Source: Paenibacillus phytorum (GTDB taxonomy: Bacteria > Bacillota > Bacilli > Paenibacillales > NBRC-103111). From it: a stretch of 64,000 nt of DNA. The notes under the pieces were generated by a model. It did not search any database. It was given only the letters and a program-made list of their open reading frames with translations, and was not told the DNA's origin. Position numbers and translations under genes: made by a program. Positions 50,476-60,027 of this stretch are shown here, piece by piece (position 1 is the stretch's first letter; each line of letters starts with the position of its first letter). Location of the stretch: the NCBI RefSeq assembly GCF_013141715.1, contig NZ_WHOA01000092.1:1-64000 (forward strand), written 5' to 3'.

Positions 50476-51294
50476 CTAAGTAAACAGCAGCTCTGCCTTC
50501 TCAATGTCTTCTTCATATTTGGTATGTGTAGCACTAATGACTCGTGAGAATATCCCCGCAAGCTCATCGTCCAAAATACGTAATCCTTCCGCTGTAATTC
50601 CGCCGGGAACAGATACGCGTTTTTGTAGGGTAGCAGGGTTGAAACCTCCGGTCGTAAGCAGCTTTCCTGTGCCTAGCGTCATTTCACTAGCAAGTAAGGT
50701 AGCTTCCTCAATAGAAATACCAGTTGCCTCAACAGCTGCATCAATAAAAGATTGCAAGAATTTGGCTAAAAAAGCGGGACCGCAGCTGGATATGTCGGAA
50801 GAGATCCGCGTATAATTTTCGGATACACGAATAGGTGAGGAGATATGCGCAAATAGGTTCTCGAGCCATTCTTTGTCCTCAGGTTGCATTCGATTCCCAT
50901 GAATACATAGTGTAGCACCACTTAACACGTAGTTCGTGATACTTGGAATAATTTTACTGATTTTCGCCGGCAGAAGACCTTCCAAATGTTTGAGCAGGAC
51001 AGGGCTTGTAATGGACACGATGAGTTGAGAGGGAAGCACGTCCTCTTTGATTTCATCAATAACATTCTTAAATTCAGACGGCTTCACACATAGAAAGATG
51101 AGATCGCTCCCCAGTACGACTTCTCTATTCGACCCGGCAACATGAAGTCCAGGATATGTCTCCGCTAGAAGCTCAACTTTATGAATTGTTCGATTTCCCG
51201 CTATAATTTGCTCCGGATTGAAAGCTCCAGAATGAATGAATGCTTCAATCAGAATACTTCCCATACTCCCAGTACCGATGAACCCTGCTTTCAT
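50476..51294 (-). CDS. comER: ComER, pyrroline-5-carboxylate reductase-like protein
   Basis: A 272-residue protein of the ProC family. The NAD(P) motif is KAGFIGTGSMGSILIEAF, and the C-terminal GGITAEGLRILDDELAG matches the ProC dimer region. The start at 51294 follows CGGGAGGGAT; the ORF extends 10 codons upstream without a site. ComER is encoded opposite to comEA in B. subtilis as here. It is linked to sporulation and biofilm timing there. Confidence 0.87.
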   Translation of the reverse strand: MKAGFIGTGSMGSILIEAFIHSGAFNPEQIIAGNRTIHKVELLAETYPGLHVAGSNREVVLGSDLIFLCVKPSEFKNVIDEIKEDVLPSQLIVSITSPVLLKHLEGLLPAKISKIIPSITNYVLSGATLCIHGNRMQPEDKEWLENLFAHISSPIRVSENYTRISSDISSCGPAFLAKFLQSFIDAAVEATGISIEEATLLASEMTLGTGKLLTTGGFNPATLQKRVSVPGGITAEGLRILDDELAGIFSRVISATHTKYEEDIEKAELLFT

Positions 51295-51484
51295 CCAGTA
51301 ATCCCTCCCGAAAAAATCAGTCACTTTCTTTCATAGTTTATTGAACGGGGTCAGTTATAAATGCCATTCAGATGCTTTTTCATGTATATGTTCATATGTC
51401 AGCAATTATGTTTGGAAAGACTTATTCTAAAGCTTAGGCTTACGAAGTCAGTTTTGTTAAAGCAAAACTTTTAGGAGGGAATTC

Positions 51485-52039
51485 GTGGATTTTTTTGGTT
51501 ACAAAAGAGGAAGAATACTGCTCGTGATGGCAGTGATCTGTTTATTTGCTTTTGTCGTATGGCCTTTCCTTCGTGGAGGCAGATCAATGATACAGACAGA
51601 TTTTATGCCTCTGAACACTCAGATGCAGGCTATGATTTCAAAAAGTGGAGAGGAGGAGCCGGCACCTGAAGCGAAACTTACAAGAAAATTAGATTCGAAA
51701 ACTAATATAGACGCAGAACCGAAGGCAACAATCCCTGGATCAACACAAATACCTGCATCTGCACCGATTTCAACAGCAATTCCTGCGCCTTCTGTTGTAT
51801 CTACTGAAAAACCGGAAGCTAGTTTGTCAGCAGCGCAGTCTTCAGGTCGATTGGATCTTAACTCCGCTACGCTCGAGCAGTTAGATGAGATACCGGGTAT
51901 TGGAGAGAGCAAGGCAAAGGCTATAATGGACTATCGATTGAAGAAGGGGCGGTTCAGCCGGATTGAAGAGCTGATAGAGGTGAAGGGCATCGGAGAGAAA
52001 ATGCTTGAGAAGTTGAAAGCATTTCTTTATGTAACTTGA
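51485..52039 (+). CDS. comEA: Competence protein ComEA, with linker and no oligomerisation domain
   Basis: A 184-residue membrane-anchored DNA receptor. A membrane segment occupies residues 11-30; residues about 35-120 are a Pro/Ala/Ser/Thr-rich linker; residues 122-184 form the tandem helix-hairpin-helix domain (LDLNSATLEQLDEIPGIGES). B. subtilis ComEA has an additional folded domain in the linker position, which I do not see. GTG at 51485 follows AGGAGGG. Confidence 0.92.
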   Translation: MDFFGYKRGRILLVMAVICLFAFVVWPFLRGGRSMIQTDFMPLNTQMQAMISKSGEEEPAPEAKLTRKLDSKTNIDAEPKATIPGSTQIPASAPISTAIPAPSVVSTEKPEASLSAAQSSGRLDLNSATLEQLDEIPGIGESKAKAIMDYRLKKGRFSRIEELIEVKGIGEKMLEKLKAFLYVT

Positions 52040-52154
52040 CCATAGTCCTTTCCTTTCTTTTATTTTGCTAGGAAATATGAGAGAATACTAGAAATGAAAA
52101 AAAGGATCCGATGAGTTTACATTGGTCTTCGGAAGGAGGAGTCAGCAATCCGTT

Positions 52155-52667
52155 ATGAGCAACCGTAAAGATTGGGATACTTATTTCCTCGATATTGCCT
52201 ACATGGCATCAACACGATCAAGATGCAACCGCCGGCATGTGGGGGCAGTGTTGGTTCAGGGGAAGAAGCTGCTTGGAACAGCTTACAATGGTGCGCCCAT
52301 GGGTGTACCCGATTGTACTGAGGCAGGCTGCATGCTTGTAGAAGAAATTGAGCTTAAAGTAGTGGATGATACCGAGGAAGTTATTCGTAAACAGCGATGT
52401 ATTAGAACGATTCATGCAGAGCAAAATTTGCTGCTGTTTACGGATCGGGAAGATCGCGAAGGATCAACTGTCTATGTTACAGATCAGCCTTGCTGGACAT
52501 GTGCGAATATGCTGGCCAACAGTGGTGTGATGGAAATCGTTTTTCATCGTGGATACCCTAAGGATCATGAGAAAGTAAGCCATTTGATGGAGGACAGAGG
52601 TATTGTTTTCCGTAGAATGGAAGGATATGAGCCTCCACCTGGCACTGTTTCTGATGTTGTGAATTAA
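52155..52667 (+). CDS. comEB: ComEB, dCMP deaminase
   Basis: A 170-residue zinc cytidine/dCMP deaminase: zinc-binding HAE in RTIHAEQNLLLF and PCWTCANML. It supplies dUMP for thymidylate synthesis and carries a competence name by operon position only. The ATG at 52155 lies 14 bases after AAGGAGGA, wider than usual; no better start exists in frame. In the comE cluster between comEA and comEC. Confidence 0.92.
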   Translation: MSNRKDWDTYFLDIAYMASTRSRCNRRHVGAVLVQGKKLLGTAYNGAPMGVPDCTEAGCMLVEEIELKVVDDTEEVIRKQRCIRTIHAEQNLLLFTDREDREGSTVYVTDQPCWTCANMLANSGVMEIVFHRGYPKDHEKVSHLMEDRGIVFRRMEGYEPPPGTVSDVVN

Positions 52668-52691
52668 ATATGTCTACTGAAGGAATAGGAA

Positions 52692-52742
52692 GAACCTTTT
52701 TCTAGAAGCAGCCGTTTGGGCTGTTCTGGGGAGAGGTTTTTT
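52692..52742 (+). terminator. Terminator after comEB
   Basis: AGAAGCAGCC and GGGCTGTTCT, extended by AACC/GGTT, followed by TTTTTTTG. It separates comEB from comEC. Confidence 0.75.
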
Positions 52743-52813
52743 TGTTTGTTTGTGCAGCTGGGAAAAAGTATGGATATAAAAAGGTGCGGTAACTGTGTGG
52801 TACCTACATTTTC

Positions 52814-52944
52814 ATTGGAGTAAATACAGTGTAATGGCTATTCTGACTTGAGTTATTGTGCTTTCACTGGAATAATCCAATGAAATTTATGATTTTTCTT
52901 GAAAATTGGCTTTTTAAGAGACTCTATTGGATTTACTCCAATAG
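52814..52944. repeat. Inverted ATTGGA/TCCAAT family in the comEB-comEC gap
   Basis: ATTGGAGTAAAT at 52814-52825 is the exact reverse complement of ATTTACTCCAAT at 52931-52942. CTATTGGA and TCCAATAG at 52924-52944 form an 8-bp stem on their own, and TCCAAT also occurs at 52876 and 52990. From 52990 to 53050 the sequence is GATGAAAG-like tandem repeats. The 384-base gap between comEB and comEC holds no gene. Confidence 0.5.
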
Positions 52945-53105
52945 AAGCTGTTTTTCGAAGTCTGAGAGTGAAAAGCATTGTAAAAAATCCAATGGCGCAG
53001 ATGAAGATGAAAGTTGAAAGATGAAAGATGAATGAAGTAGATAAATGATGAATGATGAAAATGAGTACAATTCGATTTTATTACTTTCAAGAGGAGGGGA
53101 AGCAA

Positions 53106-55670
53106 ATGTATATGCAAATGATAATGAAACGACCAGTTGTTATAGGGTGTTGTCTGTGGATAACTGGCTACATGCTCGCGCTCTATACCGAGCTGCAGTG
53201 GTTATCTCTGATGACGAGCGCGCTGCTGTTAGCCGCGCTTATCGTCATCTATGCGCTGCGGCTGCCTGGCAGACAGCCGCTGTGCGCCTTGCTGCTGGTC
53301 GGAGTAGCCTATGGCTACTTCCAATGGACCGACCAGCGCAACGTCTCAGCGCTGCTGCCGCTAGCGCAGCAGCAGACCCTGGACGGCAGCGAGGTCACGC
53401 TGCTCGGCCGATTCTCCAGCCCTGTCACCGTCGACGGCGACAGGGCTAGCTTCACGATGGAAGCGGGATCCATCCGCTTCCCAAGCGCGGAAGCTTTCCC
53501 GCTCGGCGGGGAAAGCGTGCAGGTCTCGCTGCGCCTGCTCCAGCAGGAGCAGCAGGCGGTGGCGTCGGGCTGGCGCCGAGGCGACGCCATTACGCTGCAC
53601 GGGACGCTGCGCAGCCCGTCCCCAGCCCGCAACTTCGGCGGCTTCGACTACCGCCGATACCTGCGCCTTCACCACACCCATTGGCTGCTTTCAGCCAAAG
53701 GGGTGGATCAGGCGCAGGTCGAGCCTGCGGCTGCGCGCTTAAGCGTCGTCCAGCTGCTGCGCTGGAACGATGAGCTGCGCGGCGCCCTCAGCAGTCGCAT
53801 GGACCTTATCTTCCCCGCGCCGCAGGCGGGGTTCATGAAGAGCATGCTGATCGGTCAGACGGACGATCTCGATCCCGAGCGCTTCCAGCAATTTTCGGAG
53901 CTGGGACTGACTCATATTTTGGCCATATCCGGCTTGAATATTGCTGTATTCCTGGGTGTATGTATATGGATCATGCGCCGATTAAGGCTGGCGAAGGAGA
54001 CCTATCTGTTAATCTGTATATGGTTATTGCCATTCTATATCCTACTGACAGGTGCTTCCCCCTCTATTGTTCGGGCAGGACTCATGTCTATTATTGCCCT
54101 CTATGCAGCACGGAGAGGGCTCTTTAAGGATGTTTTGCACATTATGGCGATTGTCGCATGGATCATGCTTTTGTGGGATCCATACTTTCTGCTGGATGTC
54201 AGCTTTCAGCTTTCATTTCTGGTTACACTTGGTCTCATTGTTGGCGTACAAAGAGTCAATGATTTACTCGTTCCGTGGCTTTCTTCCGCAATTATAAGAA
54301 ATACGACTTCCATCACGCTTGTTTCCCAAATGGTATCTTTTCCGGTATCCATCTATTATTTTAATCAGTTTTCTTTATTGTCTTGGCTAGCCAATGCCAT
54401 CTTGGTTCCTATTATTAGCATGATCGTATTCCCCGCTGGCCTGCTTGCTTTAGTTCTGGGAATGATTTATATTCCTGCTGGAAAAAGCATCGGTTTGCTT
54501 ATTTCTTGGTTAAACGAAGTGATTTTTTGGATGACAGACAAGCTTCAGCATTTACAGCAGTTTAAGCTGCTGTGGCCGTCGCCAAGCTTACCCTGGATTG
54601 CTTTTTATTATGCTTTTCTCATTCTAATTTATGGATTATGTATGCGCTTGTCTCAACAAGCTGGGGGAGAGCCTCCGATTATTTTAGTAAGTGTCAAAGG
54701 CAAAAAGAAGGTGAACTTATCGAAATGGTTAGTATGTGCGACAGGAGCTTTCCTGCTTTTGCTTTGGATGGGGTATTCGCCTGAACGCTTCAACCGATCC
54801 GGTCTCGTTCAATTTATCGATGTTGGTCAAGGTGATGCTATACTGATTCGGACGCCATATGGTCGACATATTCTGGTTGATGGTGGAGGGACTCTTACAT
54901 TTAGAAACCCTGGTGAAGCATGGAAGATTCGCAAGGATCCTTATGAAGTTGGCCAAAAGATGCTCGTTCCGCTGCTCAAGAAACGTGGTGTTCATCAACT
55001 TGATCTCGTCGTTCTCACACATGAAGATGCTGACCATAGCGGCGGTCTGCAAGCAGTTATTGCGCAAATGCCCGTCAAGCAGTTTCTCTTTAATGGAACG
55101 CTCAAGCCAGGGGCAAGTATCGAGAAATTATTTGACACCCTGCTAACGCGAAAAGTGCCGCTTTTGCCTGCGAACATAAGCAATTGGATTCAGATCGATC
55201 CACTTACCAGATTGCAGGTCCTGTATCCTTTGGAAAAAGATAATCGGCTCATCGAAATTGTCAAAGAACAGAATGCGCAGTCCGTTGTTTTTTTGCTCGA
55301 GATGCAAGGTACACGTTGGTTATTTACGGGGGATATGGAGAAAGAATCTGAAGCTGTTGTGGTTGATTATTTAAAAGAACATCCTTCGTTAATTGATCAA
55401 GAACAACATAATCACAAGGTCGATGTACTGAAAATTGCTCATCATGGCAGCAAAACATCGACGACACCAGGGTGGCTCGACTTCTGGAAGCCTTCCTGGG
55501 CCGTCATATCCGTAGGAGCTATGAACAGTTATGGTCACCCAGCACCTGATGTATTAAGTCGTTTGGAAGAAAATAAGGTGCAGGTGTTACGTACGGATCA
55601 AATGGGGGAAGTGCAATTAGAAGTCCGCAAAGAGGGTATTCACTCCCGCATAAAAATAATGGATGAATGA
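53106..55670 (+). CDS. comEC: ComEC, DNA uptake channel
   Basis: An 854-residue competence channel. Order: N-terminal membrane helices and OB-fold-type soluble region (to about residue 260), the competence membrane domain (SELGLTHILAISGLNIAVFL and LLTGASPSIVRAGLMS), and a C-terminal metallo-beta-lactamase-like domain (VVLTHEDADHSGGLQ). Start at ATG 53106 behind GAGGAGGGGAAG; the in-frame ATG at 53052 is less likely. Positions 53,210-53,890 are markedly GC-rich compared with the rest of the gene. A terminator after comEB implies a separate promoter. Confidence 0.92.
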   Translation: MYMQMIMKRPVVIGCCLWITGYMLALYTELQWLSLMTSALLLAALIVIYALRLPGRQPLCALLLVGVAYGYFQWTDQRNVSALLPLAQQQTLDGSEVTLLGRFSSPVTVDGDRASFTMEAGSIRFPSAEAFPLGGESVQVSLRLLQQEQQAVASGWRRGDAITLHGTLRSPSPARNFGGFDYRRYLRLHHTHWLLSAKGVDQAQVEPAAARLSVVQLLRWNDELRGALSSRMDLIFPAPQAGFMKSMLIGQTDDLDPERFQQFSELGLTHILAISGLNIAVFLGVCIWIMRRLRLAKETYLLICIWLLPFYILLTGASPSIVRAGLMSIIALYAARRGLFKDVLHIMAIVAWIMLLWDPYFLLDVSFQLSFLVTLGLIVGVQRVNDLLVPWLSSAIIRNTTSITLVSQMVSFPVSIYYFNQFSLLSWLANAILVPIISMIVFPAGLLALVLGMIYIPAGKSIGLLISWLNEVIFWMTDKLQHLQQFKLLWPSPSLPWIAFYYAFLILIYGLCMRLSQQAGGEPPIILVSVKGKKKVNLSKWLVCATGAFLLLLWMGYSPERFNRSGLVQFIDVGQGDAILIRTPYGRHILVDGGGTLTFRNPGEAWKIRKDPYEVGQKMLVPLLKKRGVHQLDLVVLTHEDADHSGGLQAVIAQMPVKQFLFNGTLKPGASIEKLFDTLLTRKVPLLPANISNWIQIDPLTRLQVLYPLEKDNRLIEIVKEQNAQSVVFLLEMQGTRWLFTGDMEKESEAVVVDYLKEHPSLIDQEQHNHKVDVLKIAHHGSKTSTTPGWLDFWKPSWAVISVGAMNSYGHPAPDVLSRLEENKVQVLRTDQMGEVQLEVRKEGIHSRIKIMDE

Positions 55671-55685
55671 AGATCGGAATGATCT

Positions 55686-55871
55686 CTATCCAGAGTTGTT
55701 CGAATGTGGATCTTTGTGTTCTTCCACGGCGGGGTCCTGTTTCCATGGTGGATCACCATACGTATGCAGCTCTTTATATATCCAATGAACACCGAAGGGA
55801 ATGACGAATGAGAGAATGGTACAGATCAGTATCATCCCTGTAGGGAACCTTCCAATGAGAGAAAACCACAT
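55686..55871 (-). CDS. Small single-span membrane protein, 61 aa
   Basis: AAAGGAG precedes the ATG at 55871. One membrane segment (residues about 10-34, TGMILICTILSFVIPFGVHW) is followed by a charged tail rich in Pro, Asp and Asn. It is seven bases downstream of the gerC-type gene on the same strand. Some gerA-type operons carry a small fourth (D) subunit with membrane spans; this may be such a subunit, though only one segment is seen. Confidence 0.7.
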   Translation of the reverse strand: MWFSLIGRFPTGMILICTILSFVIPFGVHWIYKELHTYGDPPWKQDPAVEEHKDPHSNNSG

Positions 55872-55878
55872 ACTTGCA

Positions 55879-57060
55879 TTACTCCTTTGTCGTTTTGATT
55901 ATATTTCCGATTCGCCTTATAATGACTTCTGTCTGCACGTTAATCTCTGATTGTGTGAATATATTTAATCCCTGATCCCAATCATTTGCGATTGGTTTCC
56001 ATAATTTATAATGATTCTGAAATAGATAAGCACCCAGCCCCAATGCATCCTTTTTATAAGTTTGTTGGAGTTTTTTAATTGCTTTGAGGGTATTGATTTG
56101 GACTGCATCTTCTAGGCTTTTCTCCAAATTTTTAATTGTTTCTGATTTAGAGGTATCATAATCAGAAATCGATTTATCAATAACCCCTTCAGTTGCGAGT
56201 TTAATGTTGAACCTGAACTTTGTTGGATTAAGCTGTTGCATTGTAATTTTACTTTTTGTTCTTTCCGCTCGGAAGGCAAAAGTGTGATCCTTAATCTTAC
56301 CTTCGATGATACCGCCTTTCACTTGCTCAGTGACGAAGTTCAACCCTTGTGTTTCATCACCTGTCAAGAATCCGACCATTTCCTTGGTATGACCATCGAA
56401 TATCGCGGATCCGGTCATCGCAACCCCTTTTTCTTCCAATTTAACGGTTTGAATGGCGAAGCTTTCATGCTTGACCAAATATTCATGGACGTCACCTATT
56501 CGTGATTCGGGTAACATGTAATTGGATTTTCGGTCGTTTCTGGCAATAGATGTAATATAATCGATAGGTGTTGGTTCATTAAAAGTAGGAATATCTAATA
56601 TATCCGAGGCTTTTCCATTGGCAATTAATATTTGAACGCCTCTTCGCATTTCACTATTTCGTAAGAAGAAGTCCAACAAGTCGGCGAAAATTTTATCGTC
56701 TTTGGCTAATTCGCTGGAAATGATAATGATTTTTAGATGTTCAAAATAAGGGGAGCGACTCGTCCTGACTGCCAATTTCGAGCTAATGGCAGGCATGGAG
56801 TTTTCGGTTGTGGATAAATTAAAGTAGGCTTTATTGGAACTGCCAGATCCACTTTTTCCTTGACTGCTTTGTTTCAGCCCACTAGGTACGACAATCTGAT
56901 AGGTTCCTTTGAATTTGTGTTTCTGAGTATTGCTGTAATCGATCGCAACACCGACTACAAACCCCCGCTGGTCAATTTCTATACGATCCCAGCAGCCTGT
57001 TAAAAGGAAGAGGATGCAGATTAGACTGGCCCAGCAGCTCCTTTTTTTAAGAAGCATCAC
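55879..57060 (-). CDS. Spore germinant receptor lipoprotein, GerAC family
   Basis: A 393-residue protein with a lipobox cysteine at residue 23 (LFLLTGCWDR), the Ger(x)C hallmark CWDRIEIDQRGFVVGVAID, and three domains of beta structure. It is the C subunit, lipid-anchored at the inner spore membrane. The start overlaps the gerAB-type gene by 14 bases. Confidence 0.92.
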   Translation of the reverse strand: MMLLKKRSCWASLICILFLLTGCWDRIEIDQRGFVVGVAIDYSNTQKHKFKGTYQIVVPSGLKQSSQGKSGSGSSNKAYFNLSTTENSMPAISSKLAVRTSRSPYFEHLKIIIISSELAKDDKIFADLLDFFLRNSEMRRGVQILIANGKASDILDIPTFNEPTPIDYITSIARNDRKSNYMLPESRIGDVHEYLVKHESFAIQTVKLEEKGVAMTGSAIFDGHTKEMVGFLTGDETQGLNFVTEQVKGGIIEGKIKDHTFAFRAERTKSKITMQQLNPTKFRFNIKLATEGVIDKSISDYDTSKSETIKNLEKSLEDAVQINTLKAIKKLQQTYKKDALGLGAYLFQNHYKLWKPIANDWDQGLNIFTQSEINVQTEVIIRRIGNIIKTTKE

Positions 57061-58156
57061 TATTCACTCCTCGAATTTTGGCAGCAACGTGTATGAGGAT
57101 AGGAAACATAATGGCGACAATTAATCCGATATAACTAATGATACTGCTTATTTCATCGAAATCAGCTAAGTTTCGTGGAAACATGCAAAGTATATAAATG
57201 AACGGATTTAATATGAACACCCATGTTTTTTTCTTTGTTTTATTAAAGACAGACATTAGCAGATAGATGGAACAGTCAAAGGCCATAATGGTCGTAGTGA
57301 AGACAGCCATAATCCAAATTGTAAAAAATATAGATTCAAACCGCTCAAAGAATGCGCCTGGAATTTGCATTTCCTTGGCAAGCTCAATGGCGGGATACGT
57401 GATTTGTTGAAGGGCGAAATGTGAAAATACACCAACGCAAGTAAGGTAGATTACTGTGTATAGTACAACTGGAATAGCTACACCTAAGACAACCGCTTTG
57501 GGGGCTTTCTTTGGGTGATTCATTAGGGTGATGTAAATTAAGATGACTTCAAAACCAAAGAGTGAGAATGCACTGGTTTCTATTCCCTTTGCCAAACCTT
57601 TCCAATCTGAGATCAAAAACGGTTTTAAATCGTCCAGGTTAAATATACTCATGCTAAATGTGAGTACGACAATTGAGATGACGATAACAATGGGCAAAAA
57701 TAAAATATTTAGACGAATAATACCGACTCGGCTGCCAGAAACGGCATATACGACGACCAGTAAGAAGGTTAAGGATATCGCTTCAACAGGAGTCCGCTCA
57801 AATAGATATTGTTTGGAAATATTAGCAATAGCCCTAACTTCATAGGCGCTATACAGGATAAAGTAAAGGGTGAGAGAAAGGATGGCAATGAGGGCGATAG
57901 GCTTCGTAACGGCTGCTGAGGCATAAGCAAAATAACCTTGTTTGCTAAAATGAGTCGCAATTTTGGCTAGCATCCAGGCTGAGCCGATCGCAAGAAGACC
58001 TGCCAGCAGCATGGATACCCACCCATCAGAAGATTGTACTGTTTTCGCTAGGGCCCTCGGCAGAAAGAGTATACCTACGCCAATAATCATGGATGAAATC
58101 GTAATAACTATATCTACGAAACCGATCTCACTATCGCCATATTCAAAAGATTTCAT
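57047..58156 (-). CDS. Spore germinant receptor permease, GerAB family
   Basis: A 369-residue protein with about ten membrane segments of the amino-acid permease (APC) type (IGVGILFLPRALAKTVQSSD). It is thought to bind the germinant or form a pore. Its ATG overlaps the gerAA-type stop by four bases. Confidence 0.92.
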   Translation of the reverse strand: MKSFEYGDSEIGFVDIVITISSMIIGVGILFLPRALAKTVQSSDGWVSMLLAGLLAIGSAWMLAKIATHFSKQGYFAYASAAVTKPIALIAILSLTLYFILYSAYEVRAIANISKQYLFERTPVEAISLTFLLVVVYAVSGSRVGIIRLNILFLPIVIVISIVVLTFSMSIFNLDDLKPFLISDWKGLAKGIETSAFSLFGFEVILIYITLMNHPKKAPKAVVLGVAIPVVLYTVIYLTCVGVFSHFALQQITYPAIELAKEMQIPGAFFERFESIFFTIWIMAVFTTTIMAFDCSIYLLMSVFNKTKKKTWVFILNPFIYILCMFPRNLADFDEISSIISYIGLIVAIMFPILIHVAAKIRGVNSDAS

Positions 58157-59709
58157 CCTCTGTTTCTCCTTCCTCTCATTCTCTGATCATTTTTGGTCTG
58201 CATCATTTTTGGCCGTTTTGTCACGAATAGCAGGGGGGATCTTAAAATGAGATCTTTCCAGTCCCGTAATAAAATTGGCGCAAAAGGGGTGGAGTATGGA
58301 ACGCCAAAGCTCTTCAGATTTACCAGGTGAATATTGATCATGATGTAGGCTAAGATGATCCCGTATAAGCCTAGAAAAGCAGCGGCCAACATAATGCTGA
58401 ATCGCATCACGCGCAGTGAAATAGCAAACGAATAAGAAGGCAGCGAGAAAGAAGATATAGCTGTGACGGCTACAACAATAACCATAACGGGGCTTACCAT
58501 GCCGGCAGCCACAGCAGATTCTCCAATAACTAAACCGCCTACGATCCCGATGGTTTGGCCAATTGGTTTGGGCAGTCGGAGTCCTGCTTCCCTGAGAAGT
58601 TCGAGCGTGAATTCCATAGCGAAGGCTTCAACGACTGCAGGGAATGGCACCCCTTCCCGAGCTCCAGCGATGGAGAAAGCCAACTTAGAAGGGATCATCC
58701 CATGATGGAATTCGAGCAAAGCAATATAAAGAGCTGGCAAAAAGGTAGCAATGAAAGCTGAAATTAATCGAAGTACCCGAGTCAACGTCGAGATGAGCCA
58801 ATTTTGATAGTAATCTTCAGGTGATTGCAAACTCGAAGCGAATGTAATCGGCAATATGAGGACAAAGGGATCTCCATCTACAAGAATGGCAACTCGACCT
58901 TGGAGAAGTGCTCCAGATACTCGATCAGGTCGTTCTGTATTCATAATGAGTGGAAATGGACTAAGGAAGCTGTCTGCTATCCATTGCTCTAAGTAACCGG
59001 ACCCTTCGATATCATCTATGTCTATGGTCTTTATTCTGCGAGTAACTTCTTTCACGAGGTCGGGATGCACAATGTCAGCGATATAAGTGACGATCACTTC
59101 ACGTCTACTTCTTTGCCCGATTTGATAGGTGTCAAAAACAAGGTTGGTTTCTTTAATTCTTCTTCTAAGCAAAGCGGTGTTCGTACGTATGTCTTCTGTA
59201 AAACCTGCTCTTGGTCCCCGAATGATCGATTCTGTTTGTGGTTCTTCAATCGATCGAGTTTTCCAACCGCAGCTGGAAATGATGATGCATTGTGCGAGAT
59301 TGTTGAATAGAAGAAGCGTATCGCCAGAAAGAATTGCCATTAAAGCATCGTCCAGAAGTTCAACGGTTTTCAACTCATAAGCCGTTAGAATTTGCTGCTT
59401 CAATACGTTAATTAATTCCGAAGATGAGGTAACAGGATGATCAAAGGAATGGAGCATCGGGCTTAGTAATTGCTCATTAATCATCGCTATGTCGACCAAA
59501 CCATCAATGCTGACTAAAGCACACGGATATTGGTCTGTACCGATTGTAAATTGTCTAATGAGTAGATCGCTTGGATAGTGTAGGATCGTCTGAATGGTAG
59601 TCAAATTTTCTTGCAATGACGATGATAATGGTTTACTGGAATTTGAAGTGTTTGGCTGGGTATGAACCTGAGGGGTTCGGTTCCTTTTGCCAAATAATTG
59701 TTTGAACAT
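58153..59709 (-). CDS. Spore germinant receptor subunit, GerAA family
   Basis: A 518-residue protein with an N-terminal cytoplasmic region (to about 280), a block of about five membrane segments and a charged C-terminus. Conserved motifs are RGPRAGFTEDIRTNTALLRR, EGVPFPAVVEAFAMEFTLEL and the GQTIGIVGGLVIGESAV segment. Start at 59709 behind GTGGAGGAC; the frame extends ten codons upstream with no site. First gene of the germinant receptor operon. Confidence 0.93.
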   Translation of the reverse strand: MFKQLFGKRNRTPQVHTQPNTSNSSKPLSSSLQENLTTIQTILHYPSDLLIRQFTIGTDQYPCALVSIDGLVDIAMINEQLLSPMLHSFDHPVTSSSELINVLKQQILTAYELKTVELLDDALMAILSGDTLLLFNNLAQCIIISSCGWKTRSIEEPQTESIIRGPRAGFTEDIRTNTALLRRRIKETNLVFDTYQIGQRSRREVIVTYIADIVHPDLVKEVTRRIKTIDIDDIEGSGYLEQWIADSFLSPFPLIMNTERPDRVSGALLQGRVAILVDGDPFVLILPITFASSLQSPEDYYQNWLISTLTRVLRLISAFIATFLPALYIALLEFHHGMIPSKLAFSIAGAREGVPFPAVVEAFAMEFTLELLREAGLRLPKPIGQTIGIVGGLVIGESAVAAGMVSPVMVIVVAVTAISSFSLPSYSFAISLRVMRFSIMLAAAFLGLYGIILAYIMINIHLVNLKSFGVPYSTPFAPILLRDWKDLILRSPLLFVTKRPKMMQTKNDQRMRGRRNRG

Positions 59710-60003
59710 GATGCAGTCCTCCACTTTCGAATAGCTCATCTGTAATATTTACCACTTCGGTTAGAATTAATCGGTTATGGTAATTTCTTAGGCGGTACTA
59801 TCCAAACATAGTACTATCCCTTCTTTTAAAAAAGCTTACAATGGAGAGTAATTTGATTGATGAGAGAGGGGAGAACGGTTTGTGAGGCGAAGATGAAACT
59901 AATCGGTCTAGCATACGTCTAATAACAAGTGTATTTATTTCAGGAAGTTTGTTATTCTGGTAGTTGCAAGATTGCAATCGTTTTTTTATTCTAAAAGAGT
60001 TGC

Positions 60004-60027
60004 AACCTTATGAGACGTTGCTGCGTC
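60004..60027 (+). promoter_or_regulatory. ECF-type promoter, probably autoregulatory
   Basis: AACC at 60004-60007 and CGTC at 60024-60027 with a 16-bp spacer fit the sigma-W/X-type ECF pattern. It lies 29 bases before the sigma-gene GTG start, so self-activation is likely. AAGATTGCAA occurs directly repeated at 59968 and 60031. Confidence 0.55.

Noticed and set aside
53045..53449. 134-codon open frame overlapping the start of comEC
   Set aside because: It is a frame made by the GC-rich start of comEC, on the same strand in another frame, with no ribosome binding site or recognised motif.
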